A DNA stretch of 64,000 bases from NCBI GenBank assembly GCA_964624395.1, contig CAZUWY010000001.1:10971-74970 (forward strand). Reading direction: 5' to 3'. The position numbers were made by a program, and so were the translations under genes. Shown here one piece after another: positions 24,971-34,073 of this stretch; position 1 is the stretch's first letter, and each line of letters opens with the position of its first letter. The notes under the pieces are model-generated. The model was given only the letters and a program-made list of their open reading frames with translations. It was not told the origin of the DNA and searched no databases. The stretch is from UBA1046 sp964624395 (lineage in GTDB: Bacteria > Bacillota > Clostridia > Saccharofermentanales > DTU023).

Positions 24971-26008
24971 TCAGGCCAGTAAAGCCTTCAGTGTAGCAAC
25001 GGCCTTGTCGATATCTTTCCTGTCGATGTCCTTATGAGTGGCCCAGCGCCATTCAAGTTCATCCTCCTGCCCGTTGATTAGAATTTTCTCGCGGGCAAAA
25101 AGTTCAGGCAGCCGGTCCAAAAGATCTTTGTCTTTATCGATGACAAAAAAGACCAGATTGATATCCAGGCGTTCAGTAAAAACTTTAACGGCAGCCAGCT
25201 CATTTAGCTTTTCTGCCAGATAGATTGCATTTTCATGATCCTCTTTTAATCTGGCCGGCATCTTCTGCAAAGCAATAAGAGCGGGCGCAGCAATGCAGCC
25301 GGTCTGTCTCATGCCGCCGCCTAAGAGTTTTCTCCATTTGCGTGCTTTTTGCACAAGCTCATAAGGCCCGGCAAACATACTGCCTATCGGAGCAGCCAGG
25401 CCTTTGGAAACACAGACATTTACTGTGTCCGTATAGCGGGTGATCTCTTTTACATCAATATTTTGGGCAACCGCGGCGTTGAATATCCTGGCTCCGTCCA
25501 GATGAACCGGCAGCTGATGCCTTTTAGCGATCTCATAGATCTCTTTCATGATTTTCTGGGGGACAACTTTGCCGTTGGACAGGGCATTTTCCATACAGAT
25601 AAGCCCTGTTTCAGGCTGGTGGATATCGTCAGGCCTGATGGCGGCTTCAATCTTTTCGGCCTCAGGAAGATCGCCGGAAAAATTGACCGTTTTCATGCTG
25701 ACTCCGGATATGACAGCAGCTCCACCGACCTCATGGACAAAGATATGGGCTTCAGAACCGAGTATTATCTCCTGTCCTCTTTGTGTGTGCACCAGTACGC
25801 CCAGCTGATTTCCCATTGTGCCGCTGGGAACAAAGAGAGCTGCCTCCATGCCCAGAATCTCAGCTGCATATGCTTCCAGTTCATTGGTGGCCGGATCGTC
25901 CTGGTAGACATCATCGCCCAGCCCGGCCTCAAGCATGGCTTTTCTCATCTCCGGGGTTGGATGCGTGACGGTGTCACTTCTTAAATCTATTAAGCCCAGT
26001 TCATTCAT
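24971..26008 (-). CDS. ltaE: Low-specificity L-threonine aldolase
   Basis: A PLP enzyme of 345 residues that cleaves threonine or allo-threonine to glycine and acetaldehyde. The family start IDLRSDTVTHPTPEMR is followed by GDDVYQDDPATNELE and the substrate/PLP region LFVPSGTMGNQLGV. The PLP lysine lies in NVCVSKGLAAPIGS. I set the start at the ATG 26008 (MNELGLIDLRSD), 7 nt after GAGGTG; an upstream in-frame GTG overlaps that ribosome binding site. First gene of the ltaE-trkA-trkH-RDD run. Confidence 0.93.
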   Translation of the reverse strand: MNELGLIDLRSDTVTHPTPEMRKAMLEAGLGDDVYQDDPATNELEAYAAEILGMEAALFVPSGTMGNQLGVLVHTQRGQEIILGSEAHIFVHEVGGAAVISGVSMKTVNFSGDLPEAEKIEAAIRPDDIHQPETGLICMENALSNGKVVPQKIMKEIYEIAKRHQLPVHLDGARIFNAAVAQNIDVKEITRYTDTVNVCVSKGLAAPIGSMFAGPYELVQKARKWRKLLGGGMRQTGCIAAPALIALQKMPARLKEDHENAIYLAEKLNELAAVKVFTERLDINLVFFVIDKDKDLLDRLPELFAREKILINGQEDELEWRWATHKDIDRKDIDKAVATLKALLA

Positions 26009-26178
26009 TTTTTGCACCTCTAAAAATCTACTTCCCCTGCTAAAATGGGGTAAAGTTTGTTATTCTAAGCTATAGATTAACCCTTTTAGATCGATAACTC
26101 CAGATAATATAATTACTGCTTGAAAGTGAAAGTCTGAAACTATATAAATATATTAGTCCAAATTTTAAGGGAGAATTT

Positions 26179-28287
26179 ATGCTACGCACAGATTATTGCG
26201 GTCTGCTGACCGAAAAGGATATTGGCCGTGAAATTACAGCCTGTGGCTGGGTTTTGGGCAAAAGAGATATGGGCGGGGTGATCTTCATCGATCTGACTGA
26301 TCACAGCGGCATTTTGCAAATTGTAATCAATCCCGAAAATGCAGATGCCAAAAGCTTCAGACTGGCTGAAACCGTCAGGCTGCAATCCGTGATCAAGGTT
26401 GAAGGTCTCATGCGCCTGAGGGATGAAGAAACAATCAATCCCAAAATCAAGACCGGTACGATTGAGCTGCAGGTAAAAAGAGCCGAACTTTTATCTGCAG
26501 CCAGACCGCTGCCCTTTAATCCGCTGGAAAGCCATTTGATCAGGGAGGATTTGCGCCTCAAGTATCGCTTTTTAGATTTGAGAAATGAACGCATGCAAAA
26601 AAATCTGCGTTTCCGCCATAAAATTGCCGGCCTGATCCGCAATTTCATGGACAAGGAAGGTTTCATCGAGGTGGAAACGCCGATGCTGACCAAGAGTACA
26701 CCCGAGGGAGCCAGAGATTTTCTCGTCCCCAGCCGTCAGCACCAGGGCAGCTTCTACGCCTTGCCCCAGTCACCTCAGATATTCAAACAGCTCTTAATGG
26801 CAGGCGGAATTGACAAGTACTACCAGATCGCCCGCTGTTTTCGTGACGAGGATCTGAGGGCGGACCGCCAGCCTGAATTCACCCAGCTCGATTTGGAGAT
26901 GGCCTTTGTTGAGCAAGAGGATGTCCTGGCCCTGCTGGAACGCCTGTTCAAATATGTGATGAAAGAGGCCGTTGATCTAGAGATCAAGGAAGCCTTCCCC
27001 CGCCTCAGCTGGCAGGAGACCATGGATCTTTACGGTACGGACAAGCCGGATTTGCGCGTTGCTTTGCCCATAGTCGATCTGACCGCCGAGGCCTCTCAGT
27101 CGGATTTTGCTATTTTCAAAAAGGTCATCAAAGAAGAGGGGCGGGTCAAGGCGATTGTTGTACCTGGCCAGGCCGGCTTCAGCCGCAGCCAAATAGATGA
27201 GCTGACAGAATTTGCCATCAGCCAGGGGGCGGGCGGCATGGCCTGGATAGCCTGGCGGCCGGATGGAGAGATATATTCCATTTTGAACAAGTATTTTTCA
27301 GCTGAAGCGCTGGCTAATCTACTGGCCAAAGCCAAGGCAAAAGCTGGGGACTTTATTCTTTTCTCAGCAGATAAAGAGGAGGTCGTCAGAAAGGTTTTAG
27401 GTGCCATCAGGCTAAAATTGGCAGATCTGCTTGAGCTCAGAGATGACTCATATAAATTCTTGCTGGTGACAGATTTCCCCATGTTTGAATACAGCAGCAG
27501 CGAAAAGCGCTACCAGTCGCAGCATCATCCCTTCACCATGCCCAAGCCGGAAGATATCCCCTATTTGAGCTCAAGCCCGGAAAAGGTATCTTCCCTGGCC
27601 TATGATCTTGTCCTTAACGGAGTTGAACTGGGCTCAGGCTCGATCAGAATACATCAGAGCGAGATTCAAAAGCAGATTTTTACCGCTCTGGGGCTGACTG
27701 ATGAAGAGATCGAGCGCCGCTTCGGCTTCATTCTCAAGGCCTTCTCCTACGGCACCCCGCCGCATGGCGGCTTTGCCTTTGGTCTGGACCGGCTGGTTAT
27801 GATCTTGCTGGCTGAAGATTCACTGCGTGAAATCATTGCCTTCCCCAAAGCCAAAGACGCCTCCTGCCCCCTAACCGGAGCACCGGACCAAGTTGACAAA
27901 GAGCAGCTGGATGTTTTAGGCATCAGACTGGCAGATGCTGGCCTGGCTGAAAAATCTTTTGCCGGATCAGATCTGCCCGGCGGCCAGGGCAAAAAAAGCA
28001 TAGATTTTGATGTCGGTCAGATTGCCAGTATCGCCCGTCTTTCTTTCACTGCAGCTGAATTAGAGGAAATGAAAAACAGCCTTGACCATATTCTTGACTG
28101 GGCGAGAGATTTTGAAGATGAAAGAGTAGAACAGCTGCCTGTTTTGGACAATGTCTATCCAGGGAAGAATGTCTTTCAGACAACAGAGCGAGAAAGACCC
28201 ACAAGTGAAGAGCTGCTGGCCAATGCACCGGCCAGCAAGGATGGCTTCTTCTTTGTTCCTGAAGTTATTGCCTTGGAGGAAGAATAA
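26179..28287 (+). CDS. aspS-gatC: Fusion of aspartyl-tRNA synthetase and amidotransferase subunit GatC
   Basis: A 702-residue bifunctional protein. Residues 1-~595 are a complete bacterial AspRS: OB-fold anticodon domain starting MLRTDYCGLL, motif 2 in IARCFRDEDLRADRQPEFTQ, the GAD insertion domain (about 290-420) and motif 3 GFAFGLDRLVM. After a Gly-rich linker, residues ~608-702 are a whole GatC: DVGQIASIARLSFTAAELE, the ILDWARDFEDERVEQLPV segment and LLANAPASKDGFFFVP. gatA and gatB follow directly. In the transamidation pathway a non-discriminating AspRS makes Asp-tRNA(Asn), which GatCAB amidates to Asn-tRNA(Asn). The fusion would tether both steps. No stop or start separates the two parts. 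Confidence 0.93.
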   Translation: MLRTDYCGLLTEKDIGREITACGWVLGKRDMGGVIFIDLTDHSGILQIVINPENADAKSFRLAETVRLQSVIKVEGLMRLRDEETINPKIKTGTIELQVKRAELLSAARPLPFNPLESHLIREDLRLKYRFLDLRNERMQKNLRFRHKIAGLIRNFMDKEGFIEVETPMLTKSTPEGARDFLVPSRQHQGSFYALPQSPQIFKQLLMAGGIDKYYQIARCFRDEDLRADRQPEFTQLDLEMAFVEQEDVLALLERLFKYVMKEAVDLEIKEAFPRLSWQETMDLYGTDKPDLRVALPIVDLTAEASQSDFAIFKKVIKEEGRVKAIVVPGQAGFSRSQIDELTEFAISQGAGGMAWIAWRPDGEIYSILNKYFSAEALANLLAKAKAKAGDFILFSADKEEVVRKVLGAIRLKLADLLELRDDSYKFLLVTDFPMFEYSSSEKRYQSQHHPFTMPKPEDIPYLSSSPEKVSSLAYDLVLNGVELGSGSIRIHQSEIQKQIFTALGLTDEEIERRFGFILKAFSYGTPPHGGFAFGLDRLVMILLAEDSLREIIAFPKAKDASCPLTGAPDQVDKEQLDVLGIRLADAGLAEKSFAGSDLPGGQGKKSIDFDVGQIASIARLSFTAAELEEMKNSLDHILDWARDFEDERVEQLPVLDNVYPGKNVFQTTERERPTSEELLANAPASKDGFFFVPEVIALEEE

Positions 28288-29732
28288 TGACTTATAGCAA
28301 AATGGATCTTAAAGAACTAAATCAGGGACTGAGGGCCAAGAAATTTTCAGCATTAGAGCTTTGCCGGCATTATCTGGAAGAGATTAAAAATAATGACAGG
28401 CAAATCAATGCCTATATCACAGTAACTGAAGATGAGGCTCTGGCTCAGGCGGCAGCCTTTGATCTCAACTTTTCTGCCAAGCAAGATCTCCCTTTCCTGG
28501 CCGGTATACCCTGTGCCCTGAAAGACAATATCTGCACCAAGGGAGTGCTGACCAGCGCTGGCTCAAAAATGCTGGCAAATTTTACCTCCCCCTATGACGC
28601 TTTCGCCTGGAGCGAGCTGAAAAAGCAGGGTGCTGTACTTTTAGGCAAAACCAATCTCGATGAGTTTGCCCTCGGATCCACCACTGAAAGCTCATTTTTC
28701 GGCCCGACCAGAAATCCGCTGGATCTCTCCCGCTCAGCGGGAGGCAGCTCCGGCGGTTCTGCTGCAGCAGTGGCAGGTGGAATGGCGGCCTATGCTCTGG
28801 GCTCAGATACCGGCGGTTCTGTCAGGCAGCCGGCTGCCTACTGCAATCTGGTGGGCATGAGGCCCACCTACGGCCTGGTATCGAGATTAGGTCTGATAGC
28901 GCTCGCTGCTTCTATGGATCAGATAGGGCCAATCACCAGGACGATTGAGGACAATGCCCTGGTCTTAAATGCTATCTCCGGCTATGATCCCGAAGACAGT
29001 ACCTCCGCCAAGCGAGAAAAAACTGATTACACTGCCGATCTGGGCAAAGAGGTCAAAGGTTTGAAAATTGGCCTGCCGCTGAAGTATCTGGAAGAGAAGA
29101 TCAGATCTGAACTCAAAGAGGCAATCTTGCAGGTCGCCCAAAAACTGGAAGGCGCAGGGGCAAAAATTGAGCTCATCGATCCTGATCTAGATCTGGCTCT
29201 GCCCTCTTATTACCTTCTCAGCTCCGCTGAGGCCTCCTCTAGTTTCGGACGCTTTGACGGCATCCATTACGGCTACAGAAGCAAAGACTTTGAGACTTTA
29301 GAGGATATTTATTTCAACAGCAGGAAAGAAGGTTTCGGCCAGGAGGTTAAACGGCGCATTATGCTGGGGACATTGGCTCTAAGCCAAAGCTATTACGAGG
29401 ATCTATATATCCGGGCGCAAAAGCAGAGAACCTTTGTCAAAAATGAGCTGCAAAGGATCCTTGCGCAGGTAGATCTGATCCTGGCCCCGGTCAGCAAGGA
29501 CATTCCTCCTTTACTGGGTCAGGCGATCTCGCCGACAGAGCGCTACGAAGCCAGCTTCTTTAATCTCCCGGCAGCCTTGGCCGGCCTGCCGGCTCTCTCC
29601 CTGCCCAGCGGATCCGTTGTTGATGGAATGCCTGTCGGCCTGCAGCTGATCGGATCCCCTTTCAGCGAAGCAATGCTCTACCGGGTAGGACAAGCCAGCC
29701 TGACCTTTGACAGCAGCAAGGAGAAAAATTAA
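28287..29732 (+). CDS. gatA: Asp-tRNA(Asn)/Glu-tRNA(Gln) amidotransferase subunit A
   Basis: A 481-residue amidase-signature enzyme, the glutaminase subunit of GatCAB. The catalytic Ser-Ser-Lys triad is visible: Lys in CALKDNICTKG (residue ~77), Ser in the GGSSGGSAAAVAGG motif and the nucleophilic Ser in SDTGGSVRQPA. Length is normal. Its ATG overlaps the last base of the aspS-gatC stop (TAATG), implying coupled translation and tight stoichiometry with the fused GatC. Confidence 0.96.
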   Translation: MTYSKMDLKELNQGLRAKKFSALELCRHYLEEIKNNDRQINAYITVTEDEALAQAAAFDLNFSAKQDLPFLAGIPCALKDNICTKGVLTSAGSKMLANFTSPYDAFAWSELKKQGAVLLGKTNLDEFALGSTTESSFFGPTRNPLDLSRSAGGSSGGSAAAVAGGMAAYALGSDTGGSVRQPAAYCNLVGMRPTYGLVSRLGLIALAASMDQIGPITRTIEDNALVLNAISGYDPEDSTSAKREKTDYTADLGKEVKGLKIGLPLKYLEEKIRSELKEAILQVAQKLEGAGAKIELIDPDLDLALPSYYLLSSAEASSSFGRFDGIHYGYRSKDFETLEDIYFNSRKEGFGQEVKRRIMLGTLALSQSYYEDLYIRAQKQRTFVKNELQRILAQVDLILAPVSKDIPPLLGQAISPTERYEASFFNLPAALAGLPALSLPSGSVVDGMPVGLQLIGSPFSEAMLYRVGQASLTFDSSKEKN

Positions 29733-31165
29733 TGAGCAAATATGAGATGGTCATTGGTCTTGAGGTCCATGTTGAACTGATGACAGATAAAAAAATCACC
29801 TGCCAGTGCAAAAACGAATTTGGCGCCAGCCCTAACAGCAATATCTGCCCCGGCTGCCTGGCTTTACCGGGATCTTTACCGATCTTGAACCGACAGGTGG
29901 TCGAATATGCAATCAAAGCGGGGCTGGCCTGTAATTGCGAGATCTCACCCCATGCCAAAATGGAGAGAAAAAATTATTTTTACCCTGATCTGCCCAAGGC
30001 CTACCAAATTACACAGGGGGCGGCACCTCTTTGTCTGGGCGGTTATCTGGATATTGAAACAGCCGCAGGCAAAAGACGGATCCGTCTTAACCATATCCAT
30101 ATTGAAGAGGATGCCGGCAAGCTAACCCATCTTGAAGGTGAAGGCACCCTGGTGGATTTAAACCGGGCTGGTGTCCCCCTGATTGAAATTGTCACCGAAC
30201 CGGATCTGCGGTCAGCAGCAGAAGCTGATGCTTTCTTGCGCAAGATCCGTTCCCTGGTGCAATATGCGGGCATTTCAGACGGGCGCATGGAGAGAGGCTC
30301 AATGCGCTGCGATGTGAATGTATCGCTAAGGCCTGAGGGAACTGAGGAGCTCGGCACTAGAACAGAAATGAAAAACATCAATTCTTTCAATTTTGTGGTC
30401 AAAGCCATCGAACATGAATACCAGCGGCAAGTCGAGATATTAAATGCCGGCGGCGTGATTGAACAAGAAACCCGGCGCTTTGATTCGACCACCGGCAGCT
30501 CATCCTCTCTGCGCAGCAAAGAAGACGCTATGGATTATCGCTATTTTCCCGATCCCGATCTTCTGCCCATTGAAATTAGCCGAGAGGAGGTAGCGAGGCT
30601 GAAGCAAGAGATTCCCCGCCTGCCTGATTTGCGCATAAAAGAATATATTGAGCGCTGGGACCTCACCGGCTACGATGCCGATCTCATTACCAGCGATATC
30701 CGTGTAGCTGACTTTTTCGAAGCTGCAGCTGAACTGACAGATTATGCTAAGATTGCTGCCAATCTTTTGATCGCAGACCTTTTGCCCGATCTGTCCGAAG
30801 AGGGGGAGATCCCCCTTGAACCGGCACAGCTGGCCGAGCTGGCAGATCTGCTGGGCAAATCTGAAATCAACAGCAATACCGGCCGCAGGGTGTTTAAGGC
30901 TTTGCTCACGGATACAAAACCCCTAAGCCCGGCAGAATATATCCTCGAGCATAATCTGGGCCAGATAAATGACCCCCAGGCTTTAAAAAAGATAATTGAC
31001 AGTGCTTTGGCCAACAGCCAGAAAGCAATTAAAGATTATAAAGCGGGCAAGAAAATGGCGCTCAAAGCGATCATGGGCCAGGTGATGAAAGCCACTTCGG
31101 GCCGCGCTCATCCGATAATGGCGGAAGAAATGATCATCGAAAAAATCGCTCAAATACCGGATTAA
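29732..31165 (+). CDS. gatB: Asp-tRNA(Asn)/Glu-tRNA(Gln) amidotransferase subunit B
   Basis: A 477-residue kinase-like subunit of GatCAB that binds the charged tRNA and activates the Asp/Glu side chain with ATP. Signatures: YEMVIGLEVHVEL at the start, the zinc site cysteines CQC and CPGC (residues ~28-48), LNHIHIEEDAGKL, and NRAGVPLIEIVTEPD. The C-terminal YqeY-like tail domain is present (about 340-477), ending MKATSGRAHP. Its ATG overlaps the gatA stop by one base. Third gene of the aspS-gatC, gatA, gatB operon. Confidence 0.97.
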   Translation: MSKYEMVIGLEVHVELMTDKKITCQCKNEFGASPNSNICPGCLALPGSLPILNRQVVEYAIKAGLACNCEISPHAKMERKNYFYPDLPKAYQITQGAAPLCLGGYLDIETAAGKRRIRLNHIHIEEDAGKLTHLEGEGTLVDLNRAGVPLIEIVTEPDLRSAAEADAFLRKIRSLVQYAGISDGRMERGSMRCDVNVSLRPEGTEELGTRTEMKNINSFNFVVKAIEHEYQRQVEILNAGGVIEQETRRFDSTTGSSSSLRSKEDAMDYRYFPDPDLLPIEISREEVARLKQEIPRLPDLRIKEYIERWDLTGYDADLITSDIRVADFFEAAAELTDYAKIAANLLIADLLPDLSEEGEIPLEPAQLAELADLLGKSEINSNTGRRVFKALLTDTKPLSPAEYILEHNLGQINDPQALKKIIDSALANSQKAIKDYKAGKKMALKAIMGQVMKATSGRAHPIMAEEMIIEKIAQIPD

Positions 31166-31333
31166 AGAGATAACTGCTCAGTAGTTTTTATAGCTGGAGA
31201 AGTTGGCTGAGCTGTCATCTCCGGCAGCTAGAGTGATTAATAAATGTTTAATAAATAAAGGTACCACAAGGAACAAAGCTTGCCGGCACAGATGCTTATA
31301 ATGGCAGTGTAAAAATCTTAGGAGGATGTACCT

Positions 31334-31672
31334 ATGGCAGATTATAAGGAATTACTTGACCATACCAATCAGAACAATATGAAAGTGTTTGAGGTTTTGC
31401 CCAAGGAGATGAAGGGCTTCATGACATCACATGATGCAGCTTTGGAAGACAAAGTGCTTAACCCCAAGACCAAGGAATTAATTGCCCTGGCAATCGGCAT
31501 TGCTGTTAAATGCGAACCCTGCATCGTCAGCCATGTCGGCAGCCTGATCGAGCTTGGTGCCAGCAGAGAAGAAATTGCTGAAACAGTTGGTGTTGCACTC
31601 TTTATGGGTGGCGGACCCGCACTTGTATACGGCGGCAAAGCTTTAGAGGCTTTTGATCAGCTGAGCAAATAA
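31334..31672 (+). CDS. Carboxymuconolactone decarboxylase / AhpD-like protein
   Basis: A 112-residue alpha-helical protein of the CMD/AhpD family. The CEPCIVSHV segment (C-x2-C-x3-H) carries the redox-active cysteines of AhpD-type members, which act in peroxide or thiol reduction. It is followed by GASREEIAETVGVALFMGGGPALVYG, the family's typical end. Start at 31334 has AGGAGG at 31321-31326. A single-gene unit closed by a strong hairpin. The physiological substrate is unknown. Confidence 0.9.
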   Translation: MADYKELLDHTNQNNMKVFEVLPKEMKGFMTSHDAALEDKVLNPKTKELIALAIGIAVKCEPCIVSHVGSLIELGASREEIAETVGVALFMGGGPALVYGGKALEAFDQLSK

Positions 31673-31692
31673 TTCTACTAACTTAAATTTTC

Positions 31693-31724
31693 AAAAAAAG
31701 ATGGCTGGCAACAGCCATTTTTTT
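31693..31724. terminator. Intrinsic terminator after the AhpD-like gene
   Basis: ATGGCTG (31701-31707) pairs with CAGCCAT (31712-31718) around GCAA, with a T run after it and an A run before it, so it can work in both directions. Confidence 0.9.
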
Positions 31725-31923
31725 GTTGATCAGCCAGGGACTTTATTCCTAAAAAGACAAGATTTGCACTAAAGCATCTTCAACTTCAGCCTTGTTTTTT
31801 TGTTTTCTGGGCTCAATTTATACTAAAGATGAAATAAAATGACTCCCTCGCTCGTTAGATTGATGAAGGAGTTTGGCCGGGTAGTTTAATCTCGAGCAAA
31901 TAAAAGTTTAGAAAGATGAAATT

Positions 31924-32451
31924 ATGAAGGATTTGGAAAAGCAAATTGCAAGGCTCGCCGAAGGAGACATCTCCGCTCTGGGAGATTTATATGAAGAAAG
32001 CAAGGCAGCTATCTACGGACTGGCCTTGTCAATTATAAAAAATCCCCAGGATGCAGAAGACATTATGCAAAACACCTATCTCAAGATCTATCAGTCTTCG
32101 CTTTCCTACCAGCCCAGAGGCAGGCCTTTGGCTTGGATACTTAAGATCACTAGAAATCTAGCCCTAGACAAGCTGCGCTCGATGGCAAGCAAAGAACTGC
32201 CGCTGGATAGTGAAATTATCGCTGACAGGGATAGCGATTTTTCTGAAGCGGCGCTGGACCGTCTTGTTCTAAGCACTGTCCTAAACAAATTAAGCGAGGA
32301 AGAGCGCCAGATTGTAATGCTTCACAGCGTTGCCAGACTTAAGCACAGGGAAATAGGTGAAATATTAGATATCCCGCTGGGCACAGCGCTCTCCAGATAC
32401 CACCGCTCATTGGCCAAGCTGCGAAAATTGTTGGAGGAGGAAAACAAATGA
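31924..32451 (+). CDS. ECF-type RNA polymerase sigma factor
   Basis: A 175-residue sigma-70 family protein with only regions 2 and 4. Region 2 (about residues 15-85) has the DAEDIMQNTYLKIYQ core-binding motif and AWILKITRNLALDKLR. Region 4 (about 115-170) has LSEEERQIVMLHSVARLKHREIGEILDIPLGTALSRYHRSLAKLRK, a helix-turn-helix for the -35 box. The stop overlaps the start of the membrane anti-sigma gene (ATGA), the usual ECF arrangement, so its activity is likely released by an extracytoplasmic signal. Target genes are not visible. Confidence 0.93.
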   Translation: MKDLEKQIARLAEGDISALGDLYEESKAAIYGLALSIIKNPQDAEDIMQNTYLKIYQSSLSYQPRGRPLAWILKITRNLALDKLRSMASKELPLDSEIIADRDSDFSEAALDRLVLSTVLNKLSEEERQIVMLHSVARLKHREIGEILDIPLGTALSRYHRSLAKLRKLLEEENK

Positions 32452-34073
32452 AAGAGAATAAGCAAATACTAAAAAAGAGGCTGAAAAGAGCTGTTGAGAT
32501 TTCAGTCCCGGATATACTGCCCCAACTCCTCGCACAAATTGAGCAAGAAGGAGTGGCAGAAAAAATGCTACCAATGGAAATCGTCAAAACAAATGGAGAT
32601 CTAAAACAGGAAAGGAAGACACGCAACTGGAGCTGGCAAAAAAGCTTGGCTACAGCGGCAGCCTTTATCTTTTTATTCTTAGGCTTTTTCTTCCTCTATA
32701 CGAATTACACCACCAAGGCTGTTATTGTCTTTGATGTAAATCCCAGCCTTGAGCTGGCGATCAATCAAAGAGAGAAAGTTTGGAAGATAACTCCCAGAAA
32801 TGAAGAGGCCAAAACAGTTATAGGCGATATGAAGTTAAAAGGTGTGGACCTAGATATTGCTGTAAATGCCCTAATCGGGTCGATGGTCAGAAACGGCTAT
32901 ATCTCGGATCTTAGCAATTCACTTTTAATCACCGTTAACAGTAAAGATAAGGAACTGGGTTTAAAGCTAAAAGAGCATTTGACTGCAGAAGTTGACAGTC
33001 TTTTGCAAAGCTTTTCCGTTGAGGGCGCGATCCTCAGTCAGACATCAGAAGACAGCGATGAATATTTAAATCTGAGCAAGAAATACAATATTTCTTTTGG
33101 CAAGGCTGCCCTGATAGAGCAATTGATCAGGCAGAATCCCTCGATAGAATTTGATGATGCAGCCAGGCTTACAATCAATGATCTCAATCTTTTAATTGCC
33201 GCCCGCAGGCAAAAACTTGAAGGGATCGACTCTTCTGGCAAGGCCAGCAGTAAAAGATATATCGGGCTGGAAAAAGCCAGGCAGATAGCTTTTGCCCATG
33301 CCGGCATCAGTGGCAGGGAGGCCAGAGGGCTGGAGATTGAACTAGATCTAGAAGATGGCCGCATGATTTATGAAGTTGAATTTATCTATAACGATACTGA
33401 ATACGAATATGAAATTGATGCCGCCAACGGCCAGATAATAGAAGTAAAAATTGAGAGCAAAAATAAGAGCAAAAAAGAAAACAGCAGCGCTGAAAACAAA
33501 AAGAAAGAGGGCCTAAGCCAGGCTGAAAAATACATCGGCAAAGAAGAGGCTGTCAGAATTGCCCTGAAAGACTCAGGTCTGAATAAAAGTGAAATCAGGA
33601 GTCTTGAGGTCGAGCTCGAGCACAAATCCGGCCACAGCGTCTATGAGATTGAATTCAAATACCAAGGACTTGAATATAAATACAAAATTGACGCACTGAC
33701 TGGGAAGATTATCGAGGTTGAGATTGAGAATGAATCAGGCAAAGCCAGGCCCTCTCAGGCAAGGAAAAACCCGGCCAAAAATACAGGCAAGAATGCAGGC
33801 AAAGAAAAGGAGAGTAAAAAAAGTGCAACTGCCGGCAATCTGCTGGCTAAAGACAAGGCAGTGAGCATTGCTCTAAATCATGCGGGCCGGAAAAGATCTG
33901 AGGTCAAAAAGCTGGAGATTGAACTGGAAAAAGAAAAGGCCCGTTTATTATATGAGGTTGAGTTCATCTATGAAAATTCAGAGTATGAATACCAGATAGA
34001 TGCTTATTCAGGCAAAATTTTAGCTGTAGAGATCGAAAAATTGAAAACAAATGATAAGGGCAGCAAAAAGTAG
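32448..34073 (+). CDS. RsgI-like transmembrane anti-sigma factor with PepSY repeats
   Basis: A 541-residue bitopic membrane protein. Residues 1-65 are cytoplasmic (sigma binding), 67-87 a single membrane helix, and just outside lies AVIVFDVNPSLELAIN, the conserved RsgI-family segment; RsgI proteins cleave themselves between Asn and Pro there, which would be N98-P99. Three PepSY-like repeats follow at about residues 268-335, 362-430 and 465-530, each with an ALxxAG helix, a strand ending YEVEFxY and Y-x-x-x-IDA-x-x-GKI, joined by Lys-rich linkers. A fourth repeat is encoded in frame after the TAG at 34071. Overlaps the sigma gene by 4 bp. Confidence 0.88.
   Translation: MKENKQILKKRLKRAVEISVPDILPQLLAQIEQEGVAEKMLPMEIVKTNGDLKQERKTRNWSWQKSLATAAAFIFLFLGFFFLYTNYTTKAVIVFDVNPSLELAINQREKVWKITPRNEEAKTVIGDMKLKGVDLDIAVNALIGSMVRNGYISDLSNSLLITVNSKDKELGLKLKEHLTAEVDSLLQSFSVEGAILSQTSEDSDEYLNLSKKYNISFGKAALIEQLIRQNPSIEFDDAARLTINDLNLLIAARRQKLEGIDSSGKASSKRYIGLEKARQIAFAHAGISGREARGLEIELDLEDGRMIYEVEFIYNDTEYEYEIDAANGQIIEVKIESKNKSKKENSSAENKKKEGLSQAEKYIGKEEAVRIALKDSGLNKSEIRSLEVELEHKSGHSVYEIEFKYQGLEYKYKIDALTGKIIEVEIENESGKARPSQARKNPAKNTGKNAGKEKESKKSATAGNLLAKDKAVSIALNHAGRKRSEVKKLEIELEKEKARLLYEVEFIYENSEYEYQIDAYSGKILAVEIEKLKTNDKGSKK

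Noticed and set aside
26018..26178. T-box leader before the aspS fusion (and before proS at 18949-19010)
   Set aside because: No GGTGGNACCGCG-like T-box core or antiterminator structure seen in either leader.
34071..34073. TAG read as pyrrolysine
   Set aside because: Other genes here end normally at TAG, no pyl genes are in view, and the protein is not a methylamine methyltransferase.
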